DNA from: Amphiplicatus sp046296195
GTDB lineage: Bacteria > Pseudomonadota > Alphaproteobacteria > Caulobacterales > Parvularculaceae
Direction of reading: 5' to 3'
Length of the DNA: 64,000 nt
Assembly (NCBI GenBank): GCA_046296195.1
Contig: JBKBLR010000014.1
Location: 1 to 64,000, forward strand
The translations under genes were made by a program, and so were the position numbers. How positions within the stretch are numbered: the first letter of the stretch is position 1; the number at the start of each line of letters is the position of its first letter. This document shows positions 54,801-64,000 of the stretch, piece by piece. The notes below the pieces were generated by a model, which had not been told where the DNA came from, made no database searches, and saw only the letters and a program-made list of their open reading frames with translations.

Positions 54801-55887
54801 CGTCAGCGTCAACAGCGCCGTCGCGCTGCGCGCCGGGCTCAACCGCGTCACCTATCAGCCCGATCTTTCGCGGGCGCAGGAGCGCAATGGCGGGGTCGGG
54901 CCGCTCGTCCTGCGCGTCGACGGCAAGCCCGTCGATCTTGCGGCGGGGCCCGTCGCCCTCTCCTCCGGCGGGCGCATCATAAGCACCGCCGCGCCGGGCG
55001 GGGTCGAGGTGCAGATGCCCGGCGGGACGAGCGTCATTCTCACGCCGGCGCGCTGGGGCGCCCACAACATCGATTTCATGAACATCGACGTGCGCCATGC
55101 GCGGGCGACCGAGGGCGTGATGGGCCGGATCGCGCCCGGCGGCTGGCTGCCGGCGCTCAGCACCGGCGCGGAACTCGGGGCAAGGCCCGCCGACGCGAAT
55201 GCGCGCTTCGCCGCGCTCTATGGGCGCTTCGCGGAGTCCTGGCGCGTGCGCGCCGGCGCCTCGCTCTTCGATTACGAGATGGGCCTCGGCCCGAGTCGCT
55301 TTGACGCGAAGGGCTGGCCGGCGCCGACCAACGGGGCCTGCGCGGCGCCGCCGACGCCGGGATTGCCTGCAGGCGGCGCGCCGCCGAAGCCGATCGCCGA
55401 GGCCGAAGCGAAGAAGCTGTGCGCAGGCCTCGCCGATCCCGACCGCCGGCGCAACTGCGCCGCTGATGTCGCCGCGACCGGCGAGCGCGCCTTCGCCGAA
55501 CTCTATCTCAACACGGAAAAGGTCGCGCTGCGGCCGATGCCGGCGGCGGCGACGCCGTTGACCCCGGCGGACAACGCCGTCATTCCCGCCGGTGAGGTGC
55601 GGTTCGGCTGGCGCGCACCCAAGGCCGGCCAGCAACGCCTGACCGTGAAACATTGCCTGTGGTCCAGCGCCGAGCTGTTCGACGCCGAGCGCTGCACGCC
55701 GGTCGGCGTCGGCCGCTTCCTTGACAAGGTCCCGTCGAAGCAATTGCGCGACCTGACGAGGGGACTCGTCAGCACACAAACGACCGCCAAAGTCGGGCGC
55801 GGCGCGGTCTACAAATGGAAGATCATCGTCGAAGACGAGACTGGCGCGATCGCGGAAAGCGAGACGCGCCGGTTCGAGGTGAAATAG
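51877..55887 (+). CDS. Exported protein with two c-type heme motifs and a von Willebrand D-type domain
   Basis: 1336 aa from the ATG at 51877 (a TTG nine bases upstream is possible). A signal peptide of about 30 residues precedes a 'bacterial repeat' module with GWGGDC at residues 84-89. Heme-binding CxxCH motifs are CAACH (271-275) and CIECH (781-785); the second is followed by a helix typical of cytochrome c (SDIETIRRWIIGG). A VWD-type start, GDPHIRTVDGRRYDF, begins at residue 922. The remaining 400 residues are the VWD-like region and a C-terminal beta domain. Heme motifs suggest electron transfer or peroxide chemistry outside the cytoplasm; no cytochrome maturation genes are nearby. Function unknown. 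Confidence 0.8.
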   Translation: MLRGNFSGRARAALLLGLSGLFTLAGAAAAETLRVMTTGLGDGTVAGGAISCNAAGGPACDMATPAGASIVLTATAEPGATFAGWGGDCPDADPTTPADQCRVTMSAYRSVRARFDMTAPIVPLTPAQIADVEATRSGIGDYLAANPQINSTAKFIAALPEEYRRNWILMPRSESFQAGTADLPRLLLPSANGENAFGVALSPGPLGSYPGSHHNAVEFMQWDSGAKTFRFHEIVLADIPARDDTDPATPGVQPRFPARAAPHVGIDETLCAACHTTRNVLNRGMTPGTDGIGHSIPVKMKPNWDAYDSWGGMLAFNRDRIYKGSVEAAAFRALFNPWTWRTNPGARRVIEQLQLQPPGVPDGSTLLTRRHNNDYGDITTFVVADDRITRLEGGGADDGRIVFGFDDPGPPVTVEPQPTGTTSTTISYAFDRRAGTSGSTVLRNDTLVPAAPATTPKSDFVTLHHSLSPRSDVGRGVLFLATMSDGPNATRVADEIKTHRFATGGAPIDVRALALAIASRCITHTGGDEIADTQDISLALSPSVRAFFDARNGMTFNEVYDDTLRRQQSLPLRKADIAKLTLHRAGDHYILDENGPGVPPAAEALGGLIDAYGAATSGIAGGAGGGDVGLARLRQEIFRRPIDRGGPDATVMGGAIVDREAYAFGGFNNTAAIALFRYFLEPLGVAVDKWSTGVRGRSRTYTFSASFGSYLAAIYGNGPDSIRSSLGLPDLVEDPAHPGSYDPSSSCAAIMPLATATFAALPAPDAVPTFTDVQRILNKSCIECHGGLGLPPYRSHGDVINFAENETPAPGERRLWRSLSTVRSLTGTPSCPPSAPACPIGSGTDLSSSWLYQLITDRGNLAHPYNPAEPYDAANPDNPADPDVADERCREGMMPCGGPPLPKSDIETIRRWIIGGRANAEGDPHIRTVDGRRYDFQGAGEFTLLRGEDMELQARMTPVPTAAPLPDPNTGLSVCVSVNSAVALRAGLNRVTYQPDLSRAQERNGGVGPLVLRVDGKPVDLAAGPVALSSGGRIISTAAPGGVEVQMPGGTSVILTPARWGAHNIDFMNIDVRHARATEGVMGRIAPGGWLPALSTGAELGARPADANARFAALYGRFAESWRVRAGASLFDYEMGLGPSRFDAKGWPAPTNGACAAPPTPGLPAGGAPPKPIAEAEAKKLCAGLADPDRRRNCAADVAATGERAFAELYLNTEKVALRPMPAAATPLTPADNAVIPAGEVRFGWRAPKAGQQRLTVKHCLWSSAELFDAERCTPVGVGRFLDKVPSKQLRDLTRGLVSTQTTAKVGRGAVYKWKIIVEDETGAIAESETRRFEVK

Positions 55888-55929
55888 ACCTCCCCGGAGA
55901 GACGGCCCGCGCGAACGGGCGCGCCGGCG

Positions 55930-56658
55930 TCAGGCCGACGCGATCGCCGCCGCCAGCGCGCGCAGCAGCCCCGCGCCGTCGCCGGACCACGCCGAACCAT
56001 GCATGCACGCGAGCGTGCGGGGCGAAAGGCTCGCCAGTTTTTCCAGCAACGCCCCGCTGTTCGGCGCATGGGCGAAATAATCGAGCGGCTTTCGAAAAGC
56101 CTCGCTCGGGCCGAGAATGTCGGCCTGCGTCAAGGGCGGCTGCTCGGCGCCGCCCTGGGTGAAGAGATCGCCGCAGAACAGGGTCTTCGTCTTTTCCTCG
56201 AAAAGAAAGCCGCAATCCCACCCGTGCGGCAGGTGCGGCGCGTCGAACCAGCGCATCGTCCTGTCGCCGATCTTCAGGCGCTCGCCGTCGGAGAGCGCCC
56301 GCGGCGCCCGGTCGGCGACATCCGTCACCGACACCATCGCCGCGATCGCGCCGCAGACCGGAACGGCGTTCGGCGCTGCTGCGAGCCATTCGTTGAGCGC
56401 GCCGCATTCATCGGCTTCGAAATGAGAGAAGGCGACGTATTTCAGCATTCGCGGGCCGATCACCGTGCGCACGGCCTCGTGCACCAGCGGAAACAGCCGG
56501 CGCGGACCGGTGTGAAACAGCAACGGCTCGTCATCAATCACGAGATACTGGTTGAACGAGAATCCGCCGGGAACGTTCCTGACGGGCGTGTTGATGCGGT
56601 AAATCCGGTCCGAGATTTCGTGAACGTTCGTGCCGGCTTCAGGATCGGTGATCGTCAT
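55930..56658 (-). CDS. Metallo-beta-lactamase-fold protein of the diiron (ODP/flavodiiron-like) type
   Basis: 242 aa from the ATG at 56658 (TTG at 56664 is possible). The metal motif is HFEADECG, matching the HxExD form of flavodiiron proteins rather than the HxHxDH of zinc hydrolases. Further ligands look like His in APHLPHGW, Asp in FCGDLF, and His in CMHGSAW. No flavodoxin domain is attached, so oxygen or nitric oxide reduction would need a partner. Function is unproven. It is convergent with the heme/VWD protein gene (42 bases apart). Confidence 0.82.
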   Translation of the reverse strand: MTITDPEAGTNVHEISDRIYRINTPVRNVPGGFSFNQYLVIDDEPLLFHTGPRRLFPLVHEAVRTVIGPRMLKYVAFSHFEADECGALNEWLAAAPNAVPVCGAIAAMVSVTDVADRAPRALSDGERLKIGDRTMRWFDAPHLPHGWDCGFLFEEKTKTLFCGDLFTQGGAEQPPLTQADILGPSEAFRKPLDYFAHAPNSGALLEKLASLSPRTLACMHGSAWSGDGAGLLRALAAAIASA

Positions 56659-56718
56659 CGTCAACCGTTCAGAACCTTCTTATGGATGCGGCGCCGTCAC
56701 TTATCGCGCCTCTTGCCC

Positions 56719-57678
56719 TCAGTTTCCGACCCTCACCGGCCAGCAGGTGAGCAGCGTCTTGAGCGTCGAGATGAAAGCGATCGGCTCCTCGAACATCAGG
56801 TGATGATGCACGGTCGGCATCACGATGAAGGGCGAGCGCCCTTTCGTCTGCTGTTTCAGGTGCTCGAAGCCCTCGCCGGTCGCGAAGGCTGACGCCTCAC
56901 CATAGATGAAGGCGAGCGGGCAGCGCGCGGCGAGAAAGAGATCGCGCTCGTAATGGATTTCGAAATTCCGCCCATGCGCGGGATCGAACTTCCATGTCCA
57001 TCCCGTTCCGCCTTCGGGCCGCGGCGCGCGGACAAGGCCGGCCCGCGCGATGTAATCGACGAGATAAAGCTCCTTCGCCGGCTGGTTCGGCAGGAAGCGG
57101 AAGCGCGCGACCGGCTCCTCAATCGTCTGATAGATGCGGTTCGCCTTCACCTCAACGTCGCGCTTCTTGAGGATCGTGTAACCTTCGTCCGGGTCGGGCT
57201 TGCCGATCGGGCTGTCGATGACGACCGCGCCGAGCAGGCGCTCGCCCTGACGCTCTACCGCGGCGAGCGTCACCCAGCCGCCGAAGGAATGGCCGACGAC
57301 GATCGGGCGCCCGCCCCTGCCCGCTCCCGAATGGTCGATGACCGCAAACAGCTCGTCGATCGTTTCATTGACGTTGTAGGTCGGGCGCCAGTCGCTGTCG
57401 CCCATGCCGGACATGTCGAAGGCGACGACGCGGTAATGATCGGTGAAGGCAGGCGCGAAGGGCCGCCACCAGTTGCGGTGCGCGCGCCCCCCGTGAATGA
57501 AGACGAGGCCGCGCCGTCCAACATCGCCCCACGCCGAATAGCGGATCGCCGCGCCCGCGACCGTCACCTCGCCCTCTTCCGAGGGGTGCGCGATCGCGCG
57601 CGCGAACCAGTCGGGCGCGGGCGGAGAAACGCCGCCGAGGTGCTCGAGCGGGCGGATGTGGTCGGGGCTTTCGGACAT
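56719..57678 (-). CDS. Alpha/beta hydrolase
   Basis: 319 aa. Oxyanion segment VFIHGGRAHRNWW (residues about 57-69), nucleophile elbow VGHSFGGWV (Ser), and a late His in MPTVHHHLMFEEP. The acid residue cannot be assigned by eye. It has a His/Gly loop similar to bacterial hydrolases of lactones, esters or peroxides. No signal peptide is present. It lies 60 bases ahead of the diiron-type MBL gene on the same strand, so they may be co-transcribed. Confidence 0.85.
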   Translation of the reverse strand: MSESPDHIRPLEHLGGVSPPAPDWFARAIAHPSEEGEVTVAGAAIRYSAWGDVGRRGLVFIHGGRAHRNWWRPFAPAFTDHYRVVAFDMSGMGDSDWRPTYNVNETIDELFAVIDHSGAGRGGRPIVVGHSFGGWVTLAAVERQGERLLGAVVIDSPIGKPDPDEGYTILKKRDVEVKANRIYQTIEEPVARFRFLPNQPAKELYLVDYIARAGLVRAPRPEGGTGWTWKFDPAHGRNFEIHYERDLFLAARCPLAFIYGEASAFATGEGFEHLKQQTKGRSPFIVMPTVHHHLMFEEPIAFISTLKTLLTCWPVRVGN

Positions 57679-57702
57679 CGCTCCTGCGGAACTCGACGGA
57701 AG

Positions 57703-58290
57703 TTACTGAGGGCCTTCGGCGTCCGGAGAAACGCCGACGATTTCAAGGCCGCCGCTCGTTCCGAAGGCGTATACGGTGAAGAATCCGCCGCTTTCAAGCG
57801 CGCTCATCATCACCTGAACGTCCGCAGCGGGCGGGACTCTCCGGTCGCCGCCGCTCAATCCGACGTATCGAAAGGCGCCCCGGCCGTCGCCTTCGAACAT
57901 CGGCACGAATTGCTGTTCGCCGCCGGGCGCGCGCAGAGGGTAAGTCATCGTGTATCGAGGCTCGGGGCCGACCGCGCGGTCGAGCCACGCGCATTCTCCG
58001 GCGCCTGGATTGGCGAGATTGGCCCCCTGAGGAGCCGTCGAAAACTCGATGATGAGCTGCGATGACGAGAGGACGCTGTAATTCCGGTAATCGCATTCCA
58101 CGCCCCCGAGCGTCTTCCGGCAGCTGTCTTTGGACGGCACGAGGCTGAGATAGCCCGTGCTCGGCGCGAACATAATTTTCATGGCGCCGCCGGCGCGGCA
58201 CTTCAGCGGATAGGCCTGCGGCCGCTGCGCCTGCGCTGCGCCTGACGAAACGGCGGCCGCCAACGCCGCCAAAACCAAGACCTTCCGCAT
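57703..58290 (-). CDS. Hypothetical exported protein
   Basis: 195 aa. Start MRKVLVLAALAAAVSSGAAQA at 58290 is a classic signal peptide (cleavage after AQA). The mature part has four Cys residues (PLKCRAGG, KDSCRKTL, VECDYRN, AGECAWLD), so two disulfides are possible. No domain recognised. It is next to the alpha/beta hydrolase gene (24 bases after its stop in transcription order). Confidence 0.7.
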   Translation of the reverse strand: MRKVLVLAALAAAVSSGAAQAQRPQAYPLKCRAGGAMKIMFAPSTGYLSLVPSKDSCRKTLGGVECDYRNYSVLSSSQLIIEFSTAPQGANLANPGAGECAWLDRAVGPEPRYTMTYPLRAPGGEQQFVPMFEGDGRGAFRYVGLSGGDRRVPPAADVQVMMSALESGGFFTVYAFGTSGGLEIVGVSPDAEGPQ

Positions 58291-58496
58291 CGACCTCTCC
58301 TGGCTGGACCTTTCGCTTTCGGGGCGGAGCACCGATCCGCCGGCAGAATAAACGCCGGCGCGGCGCTGATAAATAGCCCTTTCCACATCCTTAACATCCG
58401 CCTCTTTTTCCCGGAATGGAACGCCTAAAGCGAACTTTAACTTAACCGCTCTACGCCTTGAGCCGACCAACTGATCGAGACGAGGGGCCCCCGGCG

Positions 58497-59996
58497 GTGA
58501 CCAGCAAAACAATTCTCATTGTCGACGACGACCCGACGCAGCGGCGCCTGATGCGCGCGGTGTGCGAGAAAGCGGGCTACCCGGTGCTGCAGGCGGATTC
58601 GGGCGAGAATGCGCTGCAGATCCTGCAAGGCGAACAGGGCCAGGACGTCTCCCTCGTGATGCTCGACCTGCGGATGCCGGGGCTCGGCGGCATGGAGACG
58701 CTGAAGCGCGCCAAGGCCTATCGCGACGAGCTTCCCGTCATCGTTCTCACCGCGCAAGGCGGCATCGACACCGTCGTCGAGGCGATGCAGAACGGCGCGG
58801 CGGATTTCTTCGTGAAACCCGCGAGCCCCGAACGCGTCATCGTCTCGATCAACAACGCGCTCAACCTCTCGACGCTCAAGGGCGAGGTTTCGCGCCTCAA
58901 GCGCAAGCGCGACGGCGCAATGGCGTTCGCCGACCTCATCGGCCATAGCGCCGCCCTCAAGAACGTGCAGCGCCTCGGCGAGCGGGCGGCGGCCTCGAAC
59001 ATCCCGATCCTCATCACCGGCGAGTCGGGCGTCGGCAAGGAGATGATCGCGCGCGCCATTCAAGGCTCGTCGGAGCGCGCCGGCCGCCCCTTCATCACCG
59101 TCAATTGCGGAGCGATCCCAGAGAATCTCGTCGAGAGCATTCTCTTCGGCCACGAGAAGGGCTCCTTCACCGGCGCCCATCAGAAGCACATCGGCAAGTT
59201 CCAGGAAGCCGACGGCGGCACCATCTTCCTCGACGAAGTGGGCGAGCTTCCCGCCGACATGCAGGTGAAGCTCCTGCGCGTGCTGCAGGAGGGCGAGGTT
59301 GATCCGATCGGCGCGAAGCGGCCGGTGAAGGTCGACGTGCGCGTCATCTCGGCGACGAACCGCGACCTCGCCGAAGAGGTGAAAGCGGGCCGATTCCGCG
59401 AGGACCTCTATTACCGGCTCAACGTCTTCCCCGTGCACATCCCGCCGCTGCGCGAGCGCGTCGAGGATATCCCGGCGCTCGTCGATCATTTCATCCAGCG
59501 CTACAACGCCGAGGAGCGCCGCGACGTGCGCGGCGTGCAGCACGAGGTTCTCGCCGTGCTGATGCGCCAGCCCTGGCCGGGCAATGTCCGCCAGCTTGAG
59601 AACACGATTTTCCGCGCGGTCGTTCTCGCCGAGACGCCATATCTCACCGCGCGCGACTTCCCGCTGCTCGCGGCCGAGTTCGAGGCGGCCGGCGTCGACA
59701 TGGGTCCGCCGATGCTTGACGATTTCAGCGCCGGCCCCGCGCCGGCGTCCGCAGCGGATGCGGCCGCGCCGCGTCCGCTTGCCGGCAATTCGTCGACCGC
59801 GTTCGAGAATGTCGACGTCTTCGACCGCGACGGGCACTTGCGGACGCTCGAGGCGATCGAGCGCGATCTCATCCAGCTTGCGATCGACACCTATGACGGG
59901 CGCATGTCGGAGGTTGCGCGCCGCCTCGGCATGGGCCGCTCGACGCTCTACCGCAAACTCCGCGAGCACGGGCTCGAGGTGAAAAGAAGCGCCTAG
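58497..59996 (+). CDS. NtrC-family sigma-54-dependent response regulator
   Basis: 499 aa from a GTG at 58497; a TTG at 58458 is less likely. The receiver domain (1-120) has the acidic pair in ILIVDDDP and phospho-acceptor Asp57 (VMLDLRMPG). The AAA+ domain has Walker A GESGVGKE (175-182), the sigma-54-contact loop GSFTGA (222-227) and IFLDEVGEL as Walker B. A Fis-type HTH ends the protein (VARRLGMGRSTLYRKLREHG). No histidine kinase is adjacent. The N-terminus resembles Caulobacter TacA in memory only; that is a low-confidence guess. Confidence 0.93.
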   Translation: MTSKTILIVDDDPTQRRLMRAVCEKAGYPVLQADSGENALQILQGEQGQDVSLVMLDLRMPGLGGMETLKRAKAYRDELPVIVLTAQGGIDTVVEAMQNGAADFFVKPASPERVIVSINNALNLSTLKGEVSRLKRKRDGAMAFADLIGHSAALKNVQRLGERAAASNIPILITGESGVGKEMIARAIQGSSERAGRPFITVNCGAIPENLVESILFGHEKGSFTGAHQKHIGKFQEADGGTIFLDEVGELPADMQVKLLRVLQEGEVDPIGAKRPVKVDVRVISATNRDLAEEVKAGRFREDLYYRLNVFPVHIPPLRERVEDIPALVDHFIQRYNAEERRDVRGVQHEVLAVLMRQPWPGNVRQLENTIFRAVVLAETPYLTARDFPLLAAEFEAAGVDMGPPMLDDFSAGPAPASAADAAAPRPLAGNSSTAFENVDVFDRDGHLRTLEAIERDLIQLAIDTYDGRMSEVARRLGMGRSTLYRKLREHGLEVKRSA

Positions 59997-60017
59997 GCCG
60001 CGAGCATCCGCGCCGCG

Positions 60018-60290
60018 TCAGCCTTCCCCCAGCGCCGAGAGGTAGAGGTCGAGGAGCGCCTCCTCCTCCTCGCGCTTGGCCTTGTCCATCTTGCGCAGGC
60101 GGATGATCTTGCGGAGCGTCTTGGTGTCGTAGCCCTCGCCCTTGGCCTCGGCGAAGACTTCCTTGATGTCACCCGCAATGGTCGACTTTTCCTCCTCAAG
60201 ACGCTCGACCCGCTCGAGGAACGAGCGCAGCCGCTCCGCCGCGACCGTCGTCGCCCCGCCCGTCGCAATCGTCGCCGATCCGTCCGCCAT
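60018..60290 (-). CDS. gapR: DUF2312/GapR-type nucleoid protein
   Basis: 90 aa. Highly charged helical protein, with LRSFLERVERLEEEKSTIAGD as the coiled-coil helix and KKxxRKIIRLRKMDK-like motifs (here LRKIIRLRKMDKAKR) that contact DNA. GapR binds AT-rich, overtwisted DNA ahead of polymerases in Caulobacter and is conserved in alphaproteobacteria. A short Ala/Thr-rich lead of about 16 residues precedes the domain. It is convergent with the response regulator gene. Confidence 0.93.
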   Translation of the reverse strand: MADGSATIATGGATTVAAERLRSFLERVERLEEEKSTIAGDIKEVFAEAKGEGYDTKTLRKIIRLRKMDKAKREEEEALLDLYLSALGEG

Positions 60291-60488
60291 GGCCCTCGCA
60301 CTCCAGAAACGCTCGATCCCGACCTAGGGCTGCGTCGGGCCGGCGCTGAAGCGGCAATTCTCCACATGGGGAAAGAGAAGGAACCGCTTTCCCCCACGGC
60401 CGCTTTCGCCTAAGAGGCCCCCTTAGCCCGAATCAAAGCTTCCCCCGCGCCGGACGGCTTTCCGCCCGGCGCCTGCACGCGAGCGTCC

Positions 60489-63887
<3,399 letters not shown>

Positions 63888-64000
63888 TCACCCGCCGCCG
63901 GCGCCGGGTTTTCGCGGCTTTCGGGGGCCGGCGCGGATTTTCGTTAACCTTCAGACCCCGCAAAAAGCCTCAATGCCTCACCCCGGAATGACGACGCCGG

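Noticed and set aside
58375..58450. Possible CtrA-like boxes (TTAA pairs) upstream of the response regulator
   Set aside because: TTAA half-sites occur but none has the seven-base spacing of TTAA-N7-TTAA.
63888..64000. Possible gene start downstream of carB near 63972
   Set aside because: Only about 30 bases remain in the window, with no ribosome-binding site or recognisable N-terminus.

Overview
The window comes from a GC-rich (roughly 65% by eye) alphaproteobacterium. Support for this: the str, S10 and spc ribosomal operons follow rpoBC on one strand, a GapR/DUF2312 gene is present, the transhydrogenase is split into three genes, an AidB-type acyl-CoA dehydrogenase and DUF6491-like and DUF5671-like genes occur, and several promoters have TTGNNN-N17-TATANN spacing. 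A Caulobacterales, Hyphomonadales or Parvularculales-like organism fits best, but no genus can be named from sequence reading alone.

Positions 1-27205 form the translation/transcription block, all on the minus strand. In transcription order it reads rplK-rplA, a terminator, rplJ-rplL, rpoB-rpoC, a terminator, an unexpected sulfotransferase gene, a strong promoter, then rpsL-rpsG-fusA-tuf-rpsJ-rplC-D-W-B-rpsS-rplV-rpsC-rplP-rpmC-rpsQ-rplN-X-E-rpsN-rpsH-rplF-R-rpsE-rpmD-rplO-secY. secY runs off the left edge. secE-nusG is not found upstream of rplK. That place holds a promoter and intrinsic terminator that frame a putative small RNA of about 130 nt.

Positions 27688-48366 are a mosaic of small operons: a DUF6491-like secreted protein, a dimethylargininase-like hydrolase with a 58-residue membrane protein upstream, YciB, a membrane-anchored PQQ dehydrogenase, tRNA-Tyr, and rlmB. 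A tightly overlapped GST-GFA-SDR-HAD cassette follows, then AidB and an alpha/beta hydrolase. Next come envelope proteins, a ClpP-class membrane protease, an EEP-family hydrolase, a beta-propeller protein, an interspersed hairpin repeat, a divergent lipoprotein / Fe(II) dioxygenase pair, and a lipoprotein methyltransferase-fold protein.

Positions 48395-64000 hold the pntAA-pntAB-pntB transhydrogenase operon led by a small COX IV-like protein, and a 1336-residue exported protein that combines two c-type heme motifs with a von Willebrand D-type domain. They also hold a stand-alone diiron-type metallo-beta-lactamase-fold protein, an alpha/beta hydrolase, a secreted protein, an NtrC-type response regulator, gapR and carB.

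No rRNA, CRISPR array, prophage or insertion sequence was seen. The best candidates for something undescribed are the putative sRNA/attenuator before rplK, the heme-VWD fusion protein, the sulfotransferase inside the rpoC-rpsL junction, and the coupled GST-GFA-SDR-HAD cassette.
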